Shown: in pieces, positions 55,589 through 63,745 of the stretch
How the letters are laid out: each line of letters begins with the position of its first letter
Position numbering within the stretch: the first letter of the stretch is position 1
From: Methylobacterium sp. AMS5
GTDB taxonomy: Bacteria; Pseudomonadota; Alphaproteobacteria; Rhizobiales; Beijerinckiaceae
Direction of reading: 5' to 3'
Assembly: GCF_001542815.1 (NCBI RefSeq)
Contig: NZ_CP006992.1
Location: 778,501 to 842,500, forward strand
DNA length: 64,000 nt
Program-made: the position numbers and the translations under genes
The notes under the pieces: model-generated
What the model was told of the DNA's origin: nothing
The model's database searches: none
Seen by the model: only the letters and a program-made list of their open reading frames with translations

Positions 55589-56740
55589 ATGCCGGAGGAT
55601 CGGGTCGTCACGGTCAGGCATCCCAGTCCGATGCTCTTTCGACGCAAGCGGAAACGCAAGCTCGACCAATGGTTCGTCGCGACGGACACTCCGGTGGCCC
55701 TGCGTGCCGGGTCCCGGGAGGATCTCGGCGAAACCTACACCGTAGGCATCGAGGGAAGGGCCTTCGTCTGGCGCGTCTTCGAGGGTCAGCTCTGGTACCA
55801 AGTCTCGGGTCTATCGAACGCTCGTCGCATGCACGGCCCCGGGGACGCATTCGGCGTGGACGACTTCGAAACGTTCCTGGCCACTGGCGGCCTCGATGGG
55901 GGCGTGGCCTATACGGACCTCGACTTCGTCACGCGACGAACGCCGCTCAGGGCCGTCTCCAACGACGGCCGCGTCGTGACGAGTGGCATCCGTATCGATG
56001 GGGGCGGCCCCCCGCATGGCATCGAGATTGCGGAGATCCATGAGGATGGTCGAGCTTCAGCGGTGGCGGATCTCAGGCGCTTCATGGACGAGCGCGTCCG
56101 CATCGTGGAAGATGTCGTGCTCGTCCGGGCTTACGACCCCCTCGTATCGTTGCTCGGGCAGGGATGGGCTTTTCAAGCGTTTCCTCAGGCACGGGAAACA
56201 CCCCATGCGACCGTGAAGCGCCGCGAGCCGCTCGGCTACCGCCCCGACGTCGCGGATCTGGGTATGGCATGGGAGTGCGCGGCAAGGCAGCGTGATCGAC
56301 GTGTCGGCCTCGGCCTGCAAGCCGGAGCTCTCGATGAGGCGCCATACGGATCGGACACGGTCCGATTGCTGGCGGGGTTTGCCGTGAGCGCCGCCATGGA
56401 GGCGTACTTCGAGATCCGAGACCTGTACGAGTTCTTTCTCTACCGTGGGAAGAGCACCGAGCCGTCGGAACGGGCGATGGATTTGGCGAACGAGGCGTGG
56501 GCATGGTCGAAGAAAGCCAGCCTTGGCCGGATCACGGCGGAAGAGGCCGGCCGGGCCGTCGATGCGGCGCGAGGTCTGACGGAGGCCGTCGCCGACTGCC
56601 GCGGCTCGAACGCGGCCGTCATGCCGATGATCCACGAAGCGCGATTCCTCGTTCGCCGCTTCGACGAGTTCGAATGGCCCATGACGCTGAAGGACGATGC
56701 CGCCAACGACATGACTTCGCTCAGCAGTTTGACACGATAG
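55589..56740 (+). CDS. Hypothetical protein of the element cargo (383 aa)
   Basis: Start at 55589 (MPEDRVVTVRHPSPM) is favoured by GAGGAAAGG just upstream. A basic patch RRKRKRKLDQWF is followed by a beta-rich region (YTVGIEGRAFVWRVFEGQLWY) and a helical C-terminus (VRLLAGFAVSAAMEAYFEIRDLYEFFLY). No catalytic motif recognised and no clear membrane segment. Function unknown. Confidence 0.65.
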   Translation: MPEDRVVTVRHPSPMLFRRKRKRKLDQWFVATDTPVALRAGSREDLGETYTVGIEGRAFVWRVFEGQLWYQVSGLSNARRMHGPGDAFGVDDFETFLATGGLDGGVAYTDLDFVTRRTPLRAVSNDGRVVTSGIRIDGGGPPHGIEIAEIHEDGRASAVADLRRFMDERVRIVEDVVLVRAYDPLVSLLGQGWAFQAFPQARETPHATVKRREPLGYRPDVADLGMAWECAARQRDRRVGLGLQAGALDEAPYGSDTVRLLAGFAVSAAMEAYFEIRDLYEFFLYRGKSTEPSERAMDLANEAWAWSKKASLGRITAEEAGRAVDAARGLTEAVADCRGSNAAVMPMIHEARFLVRRFDEFEWPMTLKDDAANDMTSLSSLTR

Positions 56741-56897
56741 GTCTGAAGCCTGTCCACCACATGTCCGTTTGAGGATCGTCCAACGGACACCAGCGAACCG
56801 TCCGCTGGGACCCGTCCCGCATGAGGGCGGCGGCCGTCTCATAAGAACCGTACGCTGATCCTTTCAATGGCGGGGGGCCAAACGTACACTTCTCGGC

Positions 56898-57482
56898 ATG
56901 ACGACGATCCTCATCGGCTACGCGCGCTGCTCGACCGACCGGCAGGACCTCGCTGCACAACGGGCCGCGTTGGAAGGGCTCGGGGTCGCATCTGACCGGA
57001 TCTACACCGACCACGGCCTGACCGGCACGAACCGAGCACGCCCGGGGCTCGACCAGGCGCTCGCGGCCGTCCGTACCGGCGACACCCTCGTCGTGCCGAA
57101 GCTCGACCGCCTCGCCCGTTCAGTCCCGGATGCCCGCGGCATCGCCGACGCCCTCGTCGCCCGGGGGATCAAGCTGGCCTTGGGAGCGAGCATCTACGAT
57201 CCGGCCGACCCGATGGGCCGGATGTTCTTCAACATCCTCGCGACTTTCGCGGAGTTCGAAAGCGACCTGATTCGCCTGCGGACCCGCGAGGGGATGGCGA
57301 TCGCACGATCCCGGGGCAAGCTGCGTGGAAAGAAGCCGAAGCTATCCGACAAGCAGCAGAAGGAGCTGCGGCGAATGAACGACACCGGGGAGTACGCGAT
57401 CGCCGACCTGGCCGAGCTGTTCTCGGTATCTCGCCCGACGGTCTATCGCGTGATCGCTCGCGAGCCGGCGACGTCGGGTTGA
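56898..57482 (+). CDS. Serine recombinase / resolvase-invertase
   Basis: 194 residues: GYARCSTDRQDLAAQ with catalytic Ser12, KLDRLARSVPDARG, FAEFESDLIRLRTREGMAIAR and a C-terminal helix-turn-helix (AIADLAELFSVSRPTVYRVI). Pin/Hin/Tn3-resolvase type. It may resolve dimers or invert a segment; no inverted site pair was identified. It lies just before the ABC-3C operon. Confidence 0.92.
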   Translation: MTTILIGYARCSTDRQDLAAQRAALEGLGVASDRIYTDHGLTGTNRARPGLDQALAAVRTGDTLVVPKLDRLARSVPDARGIADALVARGIKLALGASIYDPADPMGRMFFNILATFAEFESDLIRLRTREGMAIARSRGKLRGKKPKLSDKQQKELRRMNDTGEYAIADLAELFSVSRPTVYRVIAREPATSG

Positions 57483-57597
57483 TCGTCCTCTTTGGTCGAT
57501 GGGCTCGTACAGGTTGCGGTCCCGTTAGGCATCGGGCTTAACTGGATCGCCTTCGAAGGTCGGGCGGTGGGCCGAGCTTCCATCCTGGATCGGGACC

Positions 57598-58611
57598 GTG
57601 AAAAGCCTCGCCATAACCCTGAAGGAGCTGGAGGACGACCAGCTTGAAGAGTTCATCGAACTGTTCGCCGAGCGTATCGGCACAGGGTACGTCGCCGTCC
57701 ATCGACTGGGGCAGGCCAACGACAAGGGGCGCGACGTCGTCGGTTTCCTGACCGAAGCGAAGCACGAGGGCCCCTGGCACCTCTACCAGTGCAAGCGGAA
57801 GACGTATGCCAGCTCGCTCGGGTTGGGGGAGGCGCTCGTCGAACTCGGAAAGGTGTTCCACCACCACGCCGAGGGCGGCGCGTACAAGACGCTTCCGACC
57901 AAGTACGTGTTCGTCTCCCCCCGGGGCATCTCGGGGACCTTGCGCGACCTGATCCTCAATCCTTCGGACCTAAGGGCCGAACTCCTGGCTAAGTGGGATA
58001 CCCACTGCAAGACCGGCATCACCGCCCGCGGGGGCAATCCGACACTGCTCACTCCGAAGCTCAAGGCGCTCATCGAGGCCTACGACTTCAGCCAGGTATC
58101 GTATCTCTCCGCGACCGACATCGTGAAGCATCCCGCGGCCGGGCCTGCCTTGGGCCGGGTGCTGAGGCTTCCTCCCGGGGAGGCACCTGTCGGGGAAGCC
58201 CCTGCTGCTTTGCAACCGGAGGAAATCGAGTACCTCGACCAGCTCCGTCTGGTCTACGGCGAGGCACGTGGCGCCGCGTTCACGACGGTCGATGCGATCC
58301 TGACCGATGCGCAGTACGGGCCCGACCTAGGCGAGCATCGGACGCGGTTCTTCGAGGCCTCCGTGTTCGATCGCTTCCACCGTGACAACACCGACCCACA
58401 GGCGCTCGCGGCTTTCCAGCGAGACATCTACCTTGGCGTGATAGGCATCCATCGCAGGGTCCATGCGACCGGGTACCAGCGGCTCTGCGCCGTGATGGAT
58501 CACGCTTCCCTGATGGCGACCGCCATCGGGGGAACGCTGGTCCGGGTGACGGTCCGGCAAGGCGTGTGCCACCACCTCGCCAACGACGGAAAGATGAAGT
58601 GGACGCCATGA
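57598..58611 (+). CDS. ABC-3C system nuclease/effector component
   Basis: 337 residues, GTG start. The N-terminal 130 residues fit a PD-(D/E)xK nuclease: NDKGRDVVGF (D46) then WHLYQCKRKTY (Q64-x-K66). The remainder (about 150-337) is a helical domain resembling the C-terminal domains of ABC-three-component system proteins. The stop overlaps the next ATG (ATGA). In such systems a nuclease-like effector is controlled by the ABC ATPase. Nuclease activity is inferred from motif. Confidence 0.72.
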   Translation: MKSLAITLKELEDDQLEEFIELFAERIGTGYVAVHRLGQANDKGRDVVGFLTEAKHEGPWHLYQCKRKTYASSLGLGEALVELGKVFHHHAEGGAYKTLPTKYVFVSPRGISGTLRDLILNPSDLRAELLAKWDTHCKTGITARGGNPTLLTPKLKALIEAYDFSQVSYLSATDIVKHPAAGPALGRVLRLPPGEAPVGEAPAALQPEEIEYLDQLRLVYGEARGAAFTTVDAILTDAQYGPDLGEHRTRFFEASVFDRFHRDNTDPQALAAFQRDIYLGVIGIHRRVHATGYQRLCAVMDHASLMATAIGGTLVRVTVRQGVCHHLANDGKMKWTP

Positions 58612-59099
58612 GCCTCGATACGTTCGGCCGGCTCTACAACTCGCCTCTGGAGGCGGGCATCCGTGCGGTGATCGTGCTTGAGCACCTGCGTCCTGTGGCG
58701 GTCGACCTTCCGGGGATGATCCTGTTCGACCACGTCGTGGTCCATTCCCACGATCACGGGGGCCCACCGAGCCTTCATACGAAGTTGCCCGCCCGCAAGG
58801 GAGAGCTGTTGGTCCGGCGGCGTCTGGTCGAGCGGAGCCTGCAGCTGATGCGAGGCTGCCACCTCGTCGCCGAGACGCACGACGTGGATGGGATTTCCTA
58901 CCGGGCCACTGACGAGGCCGCGGCTTATATCGAACTTCTGGAAACGCCCTACTCGGAGCACCTGAAGGTGTGTGCGTCCTGGATACGGGACGAGGTCAGG
59001 CGGCATACGAAGGACGGCTTCAAGGAGCGCCTTCGGCAACGCATCGGCGAGTGGACCGATGCGTTCGGCGTGACCGATGGTCCGGCCCGGCAGGCATGA
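58608..59099 (+). CDS. ABC-3C system middle component
   Basis: 163 residues. TFGRLYNSPLEAGIRAVIVLEHLRPVAVDLPGMILFDHVVVHS, then GGPPSLHTKLPARKGELLVRRRLVERSLQLM matches the ABC-3C middle component 2 pattern (YNSPLEAGIRALVLL, FDYLLVHS, GGPPSLHP). It probably forms a winged helix linking ATPase and effector. ATGA overlaps on both sides make the operon tightly coupled. Confidence 0.78.
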   Translation: MSLDTFGRLYNSPLEAGIRAVIVLEHLRPVAVDLPGMILFDHVVVHSHDHGGPPSLHTKLPARKGELLVRRRLVERSLQLMRGCHLVAETHDVDGISYRATDEAAAYIELLETPYSEHLKVCASWIRDEVRRHTKDGFKERLRQRIGEWTDAFGVTDGPARQA

Positions 59100-60970
59100 G
59101 CGTGCCATCGCCCAGGTTCTACCTCCGCCGGTTGGCCATCACCGGACCGGAAAAGCCGGTGTCCGAGCTCGGCTTCGTCCCCGGCATCAACGTTGTTTGG
59201 GGAGCCTCAAACGGGGGCAAGTCCTTCATACTCGCGGCCCTCGACTTCATGTTCGGCAGCGGGTCCTCCCTACCCGACATCAAGATGATCCGCGGCTACG
59301 ATCGGGTCTGGCTATGCCTCGACCTGCCGCGAGCCGGCCGCGTCACGCTTGCCAGAGGGGTGACCGGCGGAAGCTTCGACCTTTACGAGGGCGAGGTGGA
59401 CCCTCAGTCGCCCGGGGCCACCAACCGGACCCTGGCGGCGGACCACAGGGCGAAGGGACCGAACATTTCGGCCTTCCTGCTGGGCGAACTCGGCATCGGC
59501 GTGCATCAACTCGATCGAACGCTGAACGGCGACAAGGCCACCTTCACATTCCGCCACGTCGCCCCCTACGTCCTCACGGACGAGACGAGCATGATGGCGA
59601 CGTGGAGCCCCACCCAGATCGATCCGCGGGCGGGCGACACGTTCAACAAGAACGTCTTCAAGTTCATCATGACCGGGATCGACGGTTCCGCGACGGTGGT
59701 GACCGATAGTCCGGAGACGCAGAAGCGGGGTAACGCGGGCAAGCTTGAGCTGATCGACGAGCTCTTGTCTGAGGCCCATAAGGAGCTGCAGGAAGGCTGG
59801 CCGGACGGTGAGGGTTTGTCGGACCAGGAACGCCGTCTCAACGCGTCCCTGGGGGCCGTAGGGGACGAGGCAGCGGAACGGCAGATCCGGCTGGACGACC
59901 TGCGGGCTAGGCGACGCGACGCGCTCGAAAAGCAGGCATTCGACGAGGACGGCCGTTCGGAGCTCGTCTTGACGCTCGAACGCTTCGATTTGCTCGCCGC
60001 CGTCTACGAGAACGACATCGCCCGTCTCGATGCCCTTGCCGAGGGCGGGGCGGCCCTGCTCGCTGGCGCGGGTAGGCCGTGCCCGCATTGTGGCGCGGAT
60101 CCGGAGCATCAGCGTCACAGTCACGGCCTGGGCGAGATCGAGCAAACCTACGTGGCCGTCGAAGCCGAGGTCCGGAAGATCCGGCTGGAACAAGCCGACC
60201 TTCGGCGGACCATCGTCGGACTGGTCTCCAAGCGGGACGAACTAGACGGCCGCATCCAGAAACGGGCCGGCGAGATCGAGGGGATAGAGGCATCTATCCG
60301 TTCTGAGACCCCGTTGGAGAGCTCGATCCGGGCGAACTACGAACGGCTCGACCTTGCGAGGGAGCGGGTCCGCCGCGGCCTCTCGATCCAACGTCGGATC
60401 GAGGACTTGGAGGCGCGCAAACGCGAGATCGCGGCATTCAAGCCGACCAGGCTCGTTCCGGGGAGCGTCGTGGCGGGCATCAGCGGCTCTCTAGGCGATG
60501 AGTTCGCCCAGGACGTCCAGTCGATACTGCATGCCTGGAAGTACCCGGGACCGCCACGGGTATCGTTCGACACGAAGGCCCACGACATCACGCTGAACGG
60601 CGACAGCCGTCGGGGCAACGGCAAGGGCGTCCGAGCCCTGATGCACAGCGCCTTCAAGATCGGCGTTTTCACCTTCTGCCGCCGGCACAGTCTACCCCAC
60701 CCCGGCATCATCGTGCTCGACAGTCCGCTCGTCAGCTACCGAGACGGCCACAAATCGAAGCATGGCCCCTTGGACGAGGACGAGAAACTCGTCGGTCAGA
60801 CCCAACTCAAGCATCATTTCTACGAGTACCTGCTCCGGACCTGTGCGGACGTGCAATACCTCGTCATCGAGAACGATGCGCCTCCGATCGCCCTCGGCGA
60901 GAAGGCGAAGGTGACCACCTTCGCGGGCGAGGACGGTGTTGGTGATAGGCGGGGCTTCTTCCCCGGCTGA
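59096..60970 (+). CDS. ABC-3C system SMC-like ABC ATPase
   Basis: 624 residues. LRRLAITGPEKPVSELGFVPGINVVWG start, Walker A GASNGGKS at 36-43, long coiled coils (about 215-320 and 345-460) around a CPHCG zinc-hook-like motif (C329, C332), then Walker B GIIVLDSPL near 537-546 and C-terminal YLVIENDAPP. Layout is SMC/Rad50-like. In ABC-3C conflict systems such ATPases are predicted to sense abnormal DNA and trigger the effector. Confidence 0.82.
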   Translation: MSVPSPRFYLRRLAITGPEKPVSELGFVPGINVVWGASNGGKSFILAALDFMFGSGSSLPDIKMIRGYDRVWLCLDLPRAGRVTLARGVTGGSFDLYEGEVDPQSPGATNRTLAADHRAKGPNISAFLLGELGIGVHQLDRTLNGDKATFTFRHVAPYVLTDETSMMATWSPTQIDPRAGDTFNKNVFKFIMTGIDGSATVVTDSPETQKRGNAGKLELIDELLSEAHKELQEGWPDGEGLSDQERRLNASLGAVGDEAAERQIRLDDLRARRRDALEKQAFDEDGRSELVLTLERFDLLAAVYENDIARLDALAEGGAALLAGAGRPCPHCGADPEHQRHSHGLGEIEQTYVAVEAEVRKIRLEQADLRRTIVGLVSKRDELDGRIQKRAGEIEGIEASIRSETPLESSIRANYERLDLARERVRRGLSIQRRIEDLEARKREIAAFKPTRLVPGSVVAGISGSLGDEFAQDVQSILHAWKYPGPPRVSFDTKAHDITLNGDSRRGNGKGVRALMHSAFKIGVFTFCRRHSLPHPGIIVLDSPLVSYRDGHKSKHGPLDEDEKLVGQTQLKHHFYEYLLRTCADVQYLVIENDAPPIALGEKAKVTTFAGEDGVGDRRGFFPG

Positions 60971-61093
60971 GGGTCGGCATTGCTTCCGTCGTTTCCAGCA
61001 ATCGCATCTGCGTTCGACGTGCAGCTCCGATTCGCCTGGCCGATCCATGGAAACGACCCCGACCACCATCCCTCTATCGTACACCGCCTTTGC

Positions 61094-61112
61094 CTTGGTA
61101 GCGCTTGGTAGG
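61094..61112. repeat. Right subterminal recombinase-site repeats
   Basis: CTTGGTAG at 61094-61101 and CTTGGTAGG at 61104-61112, the reverse complements of the left-end CCTACCAAG. The outer copy lies 19 bp inside the right junction, against 20 bp on the left, giving inverted ends. Confidence 0.65.
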
Positions 61113-61131
61113 GTCAAGCTGGGGGATAAAT

Positions 61132-61185
61132 GGACGTCGCCCTCTCACGGCGAAAACAGGGGTTCGATTCCCCTTGGGAGCGCCA
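61132..61185 (+). pseudogene. 3' fragment of host tRNA-Glu (right element junction)
   Basis: 54 nt from GGACGTCGCC through anticodon CTC, T arm and TGGGAGC plus G and CCA. It lacks the acceptor 5' strand and D arm, which sit at 37403-37427. It differs from the matching part of the element's intact tRNA-Glu at two positions only. Confidence 0.85.
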
Positions 61186-61504
61186 CCGGCTTTCCGTATC
61201 GTTGCTGTAATGTACTGCGACGAGCGACGAAAATACCTTCTCCTCCAAAAAATAGTTCGATGGTCGTCCGGTCGAGCCGGGTAACGATAAGATCGGCTTT
61301 TTGTTCGAGGAAGCGCTGCGCCTGAGCGAAAATTCGTAGCATCTGAAGCGCGTCGCGATGGGAGTTGACCCGGGAGCAGCTCAGCCTCGTCCCAAATCCG
61401 ACCTGTCGCGGGCCGCGCTACAACATGCGGTGCCACCTGATCCCATCGCACGCGGAAAAGCGCCCCCTGTTACGGGGCGCTGGTCACAAGACCGATGCCA
61501 TGTC
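61186..61504. other. Intergenic region right of the element
   Basis: 319 bp. A leftward frame (61342 to 61145) reads through the tRNA fragment and is not a credible gene, though IFAQAQRFLEQKADLIVTRL could be a remnant. Nothing else supported; the rsgA promoter should lie near 61450-61500. Confidence 0.3.
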
Positions 61505-62539
61505 ATGTGCAGGCTGGTGACCCATCATCCCGAACCTCTTCCACCTGTGCCGCTCGTGAGCCTGGGTTGGCGCGCCTTCTTCGAGGAGCAGCGTGAACCG
61601 CACGAGACGGATCTCGCGCCCATGCGGATCGCAACGGTTCATCGCTCACGCCTGACCGCCCTGTCGGAGACGGGATCGGTCCAGCTGGAACTTGCCGTTC
61701 ATACCAACACCGGCGATTTCGCTGTGGGCGATTGGGTGCTGGTTCATCCCCAGACCCGGATGCTCCACCGCCGCTTGAACCGGCGGACGGTCCTGGAGCG
61801 ACGCGTCGAAGGCAGCAGAGCCCTGCAGCCCGCCGCAGCCAATGTCGATACGCTGTTCATCGTCACCTCCTGCAATGCCGATTTCAATCAGGCCCGGTTG
61901 GAGCGCTATCTGGCGCTGGCCAATCAGGGCGGCACGAATCCGGTGATCTTGCTCACCAAAGCCGACATGGCGGCCGATATGGGCGCCTATCGCGACCAAG
62001 CCGCCGCGTTGCAGCGCGGGCTCGATGTCGTCAGCGTCAATCCTCGCCTTCCGGGGGCTGCAAGCACCCTGGCCGCGTGGTGCGGAGTGGGACAAACCGT
62101 GGCGCTGGTCGGCTCCTCCGGTGTCGGCAAATCGACGCTGGTGAATACGCTCGCCGGTCCGGGGCAGGCGCTTCCCCAGGAGACCGGAGGCATTCGCGAG
62201 CACGACGCCAAGGGCCGTCACACCACGACGTCGCGTTCACTGCACGCCATTGCGGGGGGCGGCTGGGTGATCGACACGCCGGGCATGCGAACGCTGCACG
62301 TCAGCGGCGCTGCAGAAGGGATCGCAACCCTGTTCGCCGAGATCACCGAACTCGCGCCCTCGTGCCGGTTCCGCGACTGTACGCACGCGCACGAACCCGG
62401 CTGCGCCGTGCAGGACGCTGTTGCCGACGGTAGACTGGACCCTGAGCGGCTGATCCGTTGGCGAAAGCTTCTCACCGAAAACCGCGACAACACGCCAACC
62501 CCCACGGGACCGCGCGGCCGGCGAGGTGCCGGGGGGTAG
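61505..62539 (+). CDS. rsgA: Ribosome small-subunit-dependent GTPase RsgA
   Basis: 344 residues. OB-fold N-terminus (VHRSRLTALSETGSVQLELAV), circularly permuted GTPase: NVDTLFIVTSCNADFNQARLERYL, G4 LLTKADM, G1 VGSSGVGKST (202-211), G3 IDTPGMRTL, and a C-terminal zinc site CRFRDCTHAHEPGCAV. Assists late maturation of the 30S subunit. Start at 61505 (MCRLVTHHPE) chosen; 61358 would add a proline/arginine-rich extension. Confidence 0.88.
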   Translation: MCRLVTHHPEPLPPVPLVSLGWRAFFEEQREPHETDLAPMRIATVHRSRLTALSETGSVQLELAVHTNTGDFAVGDWVLVHPQTRMLHRRLNRRTVLERRVEGSRALQPAAANVDTLFIVTSCNADFNQARLERYLALANQGGTNPVILLTKADMAADMGAYRDQAAALQRGLDVVSVNPRLPGAASTLAAWCGVGQTVALVGSSGVGKSTLVNTLAGPGQALPQETGGIREHDAKGRHTTTSRSLHAIAGGGWVIDTPGMRTLHVSGAAEGIATLFAEITELAPSCRFRDCTHAHEPGCAVQDAVADGRLDPERLIRWRKLLTENRDNTPTPTGPRGRRGAGG

Positions 62540-62788
62540 AACCTCTGCCGAAGCCAAAGCCAACGAGATCGCCGCACTTCCCGCGATTACTCATCAGGAT
62601 CGAAGGGTCGGTCTGGATGGCTCTCGGAGCCTGCGAGGCGAAGCGCCCGCGGTCGAGCCGTTCGCATCCAACGCTCGCGAAGACGCTTTCGGCCCTAGAG
62701 CGTTTTCGGTCTGAGCTGAATCGGGCAGGTGGGGTTCACGCGAAGCTGTTGGGCTGATTCACTGATCGCTCTTGAGAAGGAGCGAAGC

Positions 62789-63124
62789 ATGGGCCGACCC
62801 TACAGCCAGGACCTGCGCGAGCGCGTGGTGAAGGCCGCGGCAACGACTTCGCGCCGCCAGGCGGCCGCGCGGTTTGGGGTCGGCATCGCGACCTCGATCC
62901 GCTGGATGGCCGCGCTCACGACGACTGGGACGGTGGCCGCTCGTCCGCAAGGGCGAGCGCGCCGCTCGAAGCTCGATCCGCACGAGGCCTTCTTGCGCGG
63001 ACTGATCGACGGACAAGACGATATCACCCTTGAGGAGATGCGCGCCCGGCTCCGGGACGAGCACGCTCTCACGGTGGGGCTCGGCACCCTGTGGAGCTTC
63101 CTCGACGCACGCGATCTCACCTAG
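62789..63124 (+). CDS. IS630 transposase, first frame (OrfA)
   Basis: 111 residues: [40 protein letters not shown], an N-terminal helix-turn-helix of IS630-type transposases, ending DARDLT with TAG at 63122-63124. The A7 run that would allow frameshifting follows immediately (63125-63131), after the stop. GGAG precedes the ATG. Confidence 0.85.
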   Translation: MGRPYSQDLRERVVKAAATTSRRQAAARFGVGIATSIRWMAALTTTGTVAARPQGRARRSKLDPHEAFLRGLIDGQDDITLEEMRARLRDEHALTVGLGTLWSFLDARDLT

Positions 63125-63732
63125 AAAAAAAGACAGCTCACGCCGCCGAGCAGGAACGCCCGGACGTGAAAGCGGCGCGCGAGGCCTGGTTCGAGGGCCA
63201 GCCCGATCTCGACCCTGCGCGCCTGGTTTTCCTCGACGAGACCTGGACCTCCACCAACATGGCTCGCACCCGTGGGCGTTCACCGCGCGGCGAGCGGCTG
63301 CGCTCGCCCATCCCGCACGGTCACTGGAAGACCACGACCCTGGTCGCCGGCCTGCGCCTGTCCGGGATCGCCGCGCCGTTCGTGCTCGATGGGCCGATCA
63401 ACCGCGACGCCTTCCAGGCCTACGTCGATCAGGTTCTGGTGCCCGAACTCGGCCCCGGCGACATCGTCGTCATGGACAACCTTGGAAGCCACAAGGGGCC
63501 GGCCGTGCGTGCCGCGATCGCGGCAGCCGGCGCGCGGCTCTTGTTCCTCCCGCCCTACTCGCCCGACTTCAACCCCATCGAGATGGCGTTCTCGAAGCTG
63601 AAGGCGCTCCTGCGCAAAGCGGCCGAGCGAACCGTCGAGGGATTGTGGTCGGCCATCGGACGCCTCGTCGACACCGTCACGCCAGACGAGTGCGCCAACT
63701 TCTTCGCCGCAGCAGGATACGAACCAGATTAA
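63091..63732 (+). pseudogene. IS630 transposase, second frame (OrfB, DDE domain)
   Basis: Catalytic DDE half: [19 protein letters not shown] (first D), [13 protein letters not shown] (second D), [22 protein letters not shown] (E). Normally produced by -1 slippage on the A7 run in fusion with OrfA. Here the TAG just before the run would stop ribosomes first, so no full transposase is expected unless the stop is read through. Confidence 0.75.
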
Positions 63733-63745
63733 ACCGAAAACGCTC

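Larger units (their letters stand above)
37428..61131. mobile_element. 23.7 kb integrative (mobilisable) element in tRNA-Glu
   Basis: Boundaries are set by the split host tRNA-Glu (fragments 37403-37427 and 61132-61185, common GGA). Both ends carry CCTACCAAG in inverted orientation about 20 bp inside the junction. Contents: an intact tRNA-Glu, DUF3800 gene, leftward recombinase/helicase operon (47786-39153), rightward mobilisation-like operon (48222-50511), AraC/PilZ/flagellin block, resolvase and an ABC-3C defence operon. No conjugative type IV secretion genes are present, so transfer would need a helper. Confidence 0.85.
62698..63745. mobile_element. IS630-family insertion sequence
   Basis: 1048 bp with terminal inverted repeats GAGCGTTTTCGGT (62698-62710 and reverse complement 63733-63745), imperfect for about 13 more bases. 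Flanked by TA at 62696-62697 and 63746-63747, the target duplication typical of IS630/Tc1. Carries two overlapping transposase frames. Confidence 0.92.

Noticed and set aside
37620..61185. 54-bp direct repeat (37620-37673 and 61132-61185, two mismatches) as the att sites
   Set aside because: It would define the element by the intact tRNA, but the right copy's TGGGAGC would then mispair with GCTCCCT. The fragment at 37403 pairs perfectly, and the terminal repeats lie inside 37428-61131.
61145..61342. 65-residue leftward frame near the right junction
   Set aside because: Its end reads through the tRNA fragment (PRGIEPLF is the usual antisense-tRNA peptide), so it is not a gene as it stands.
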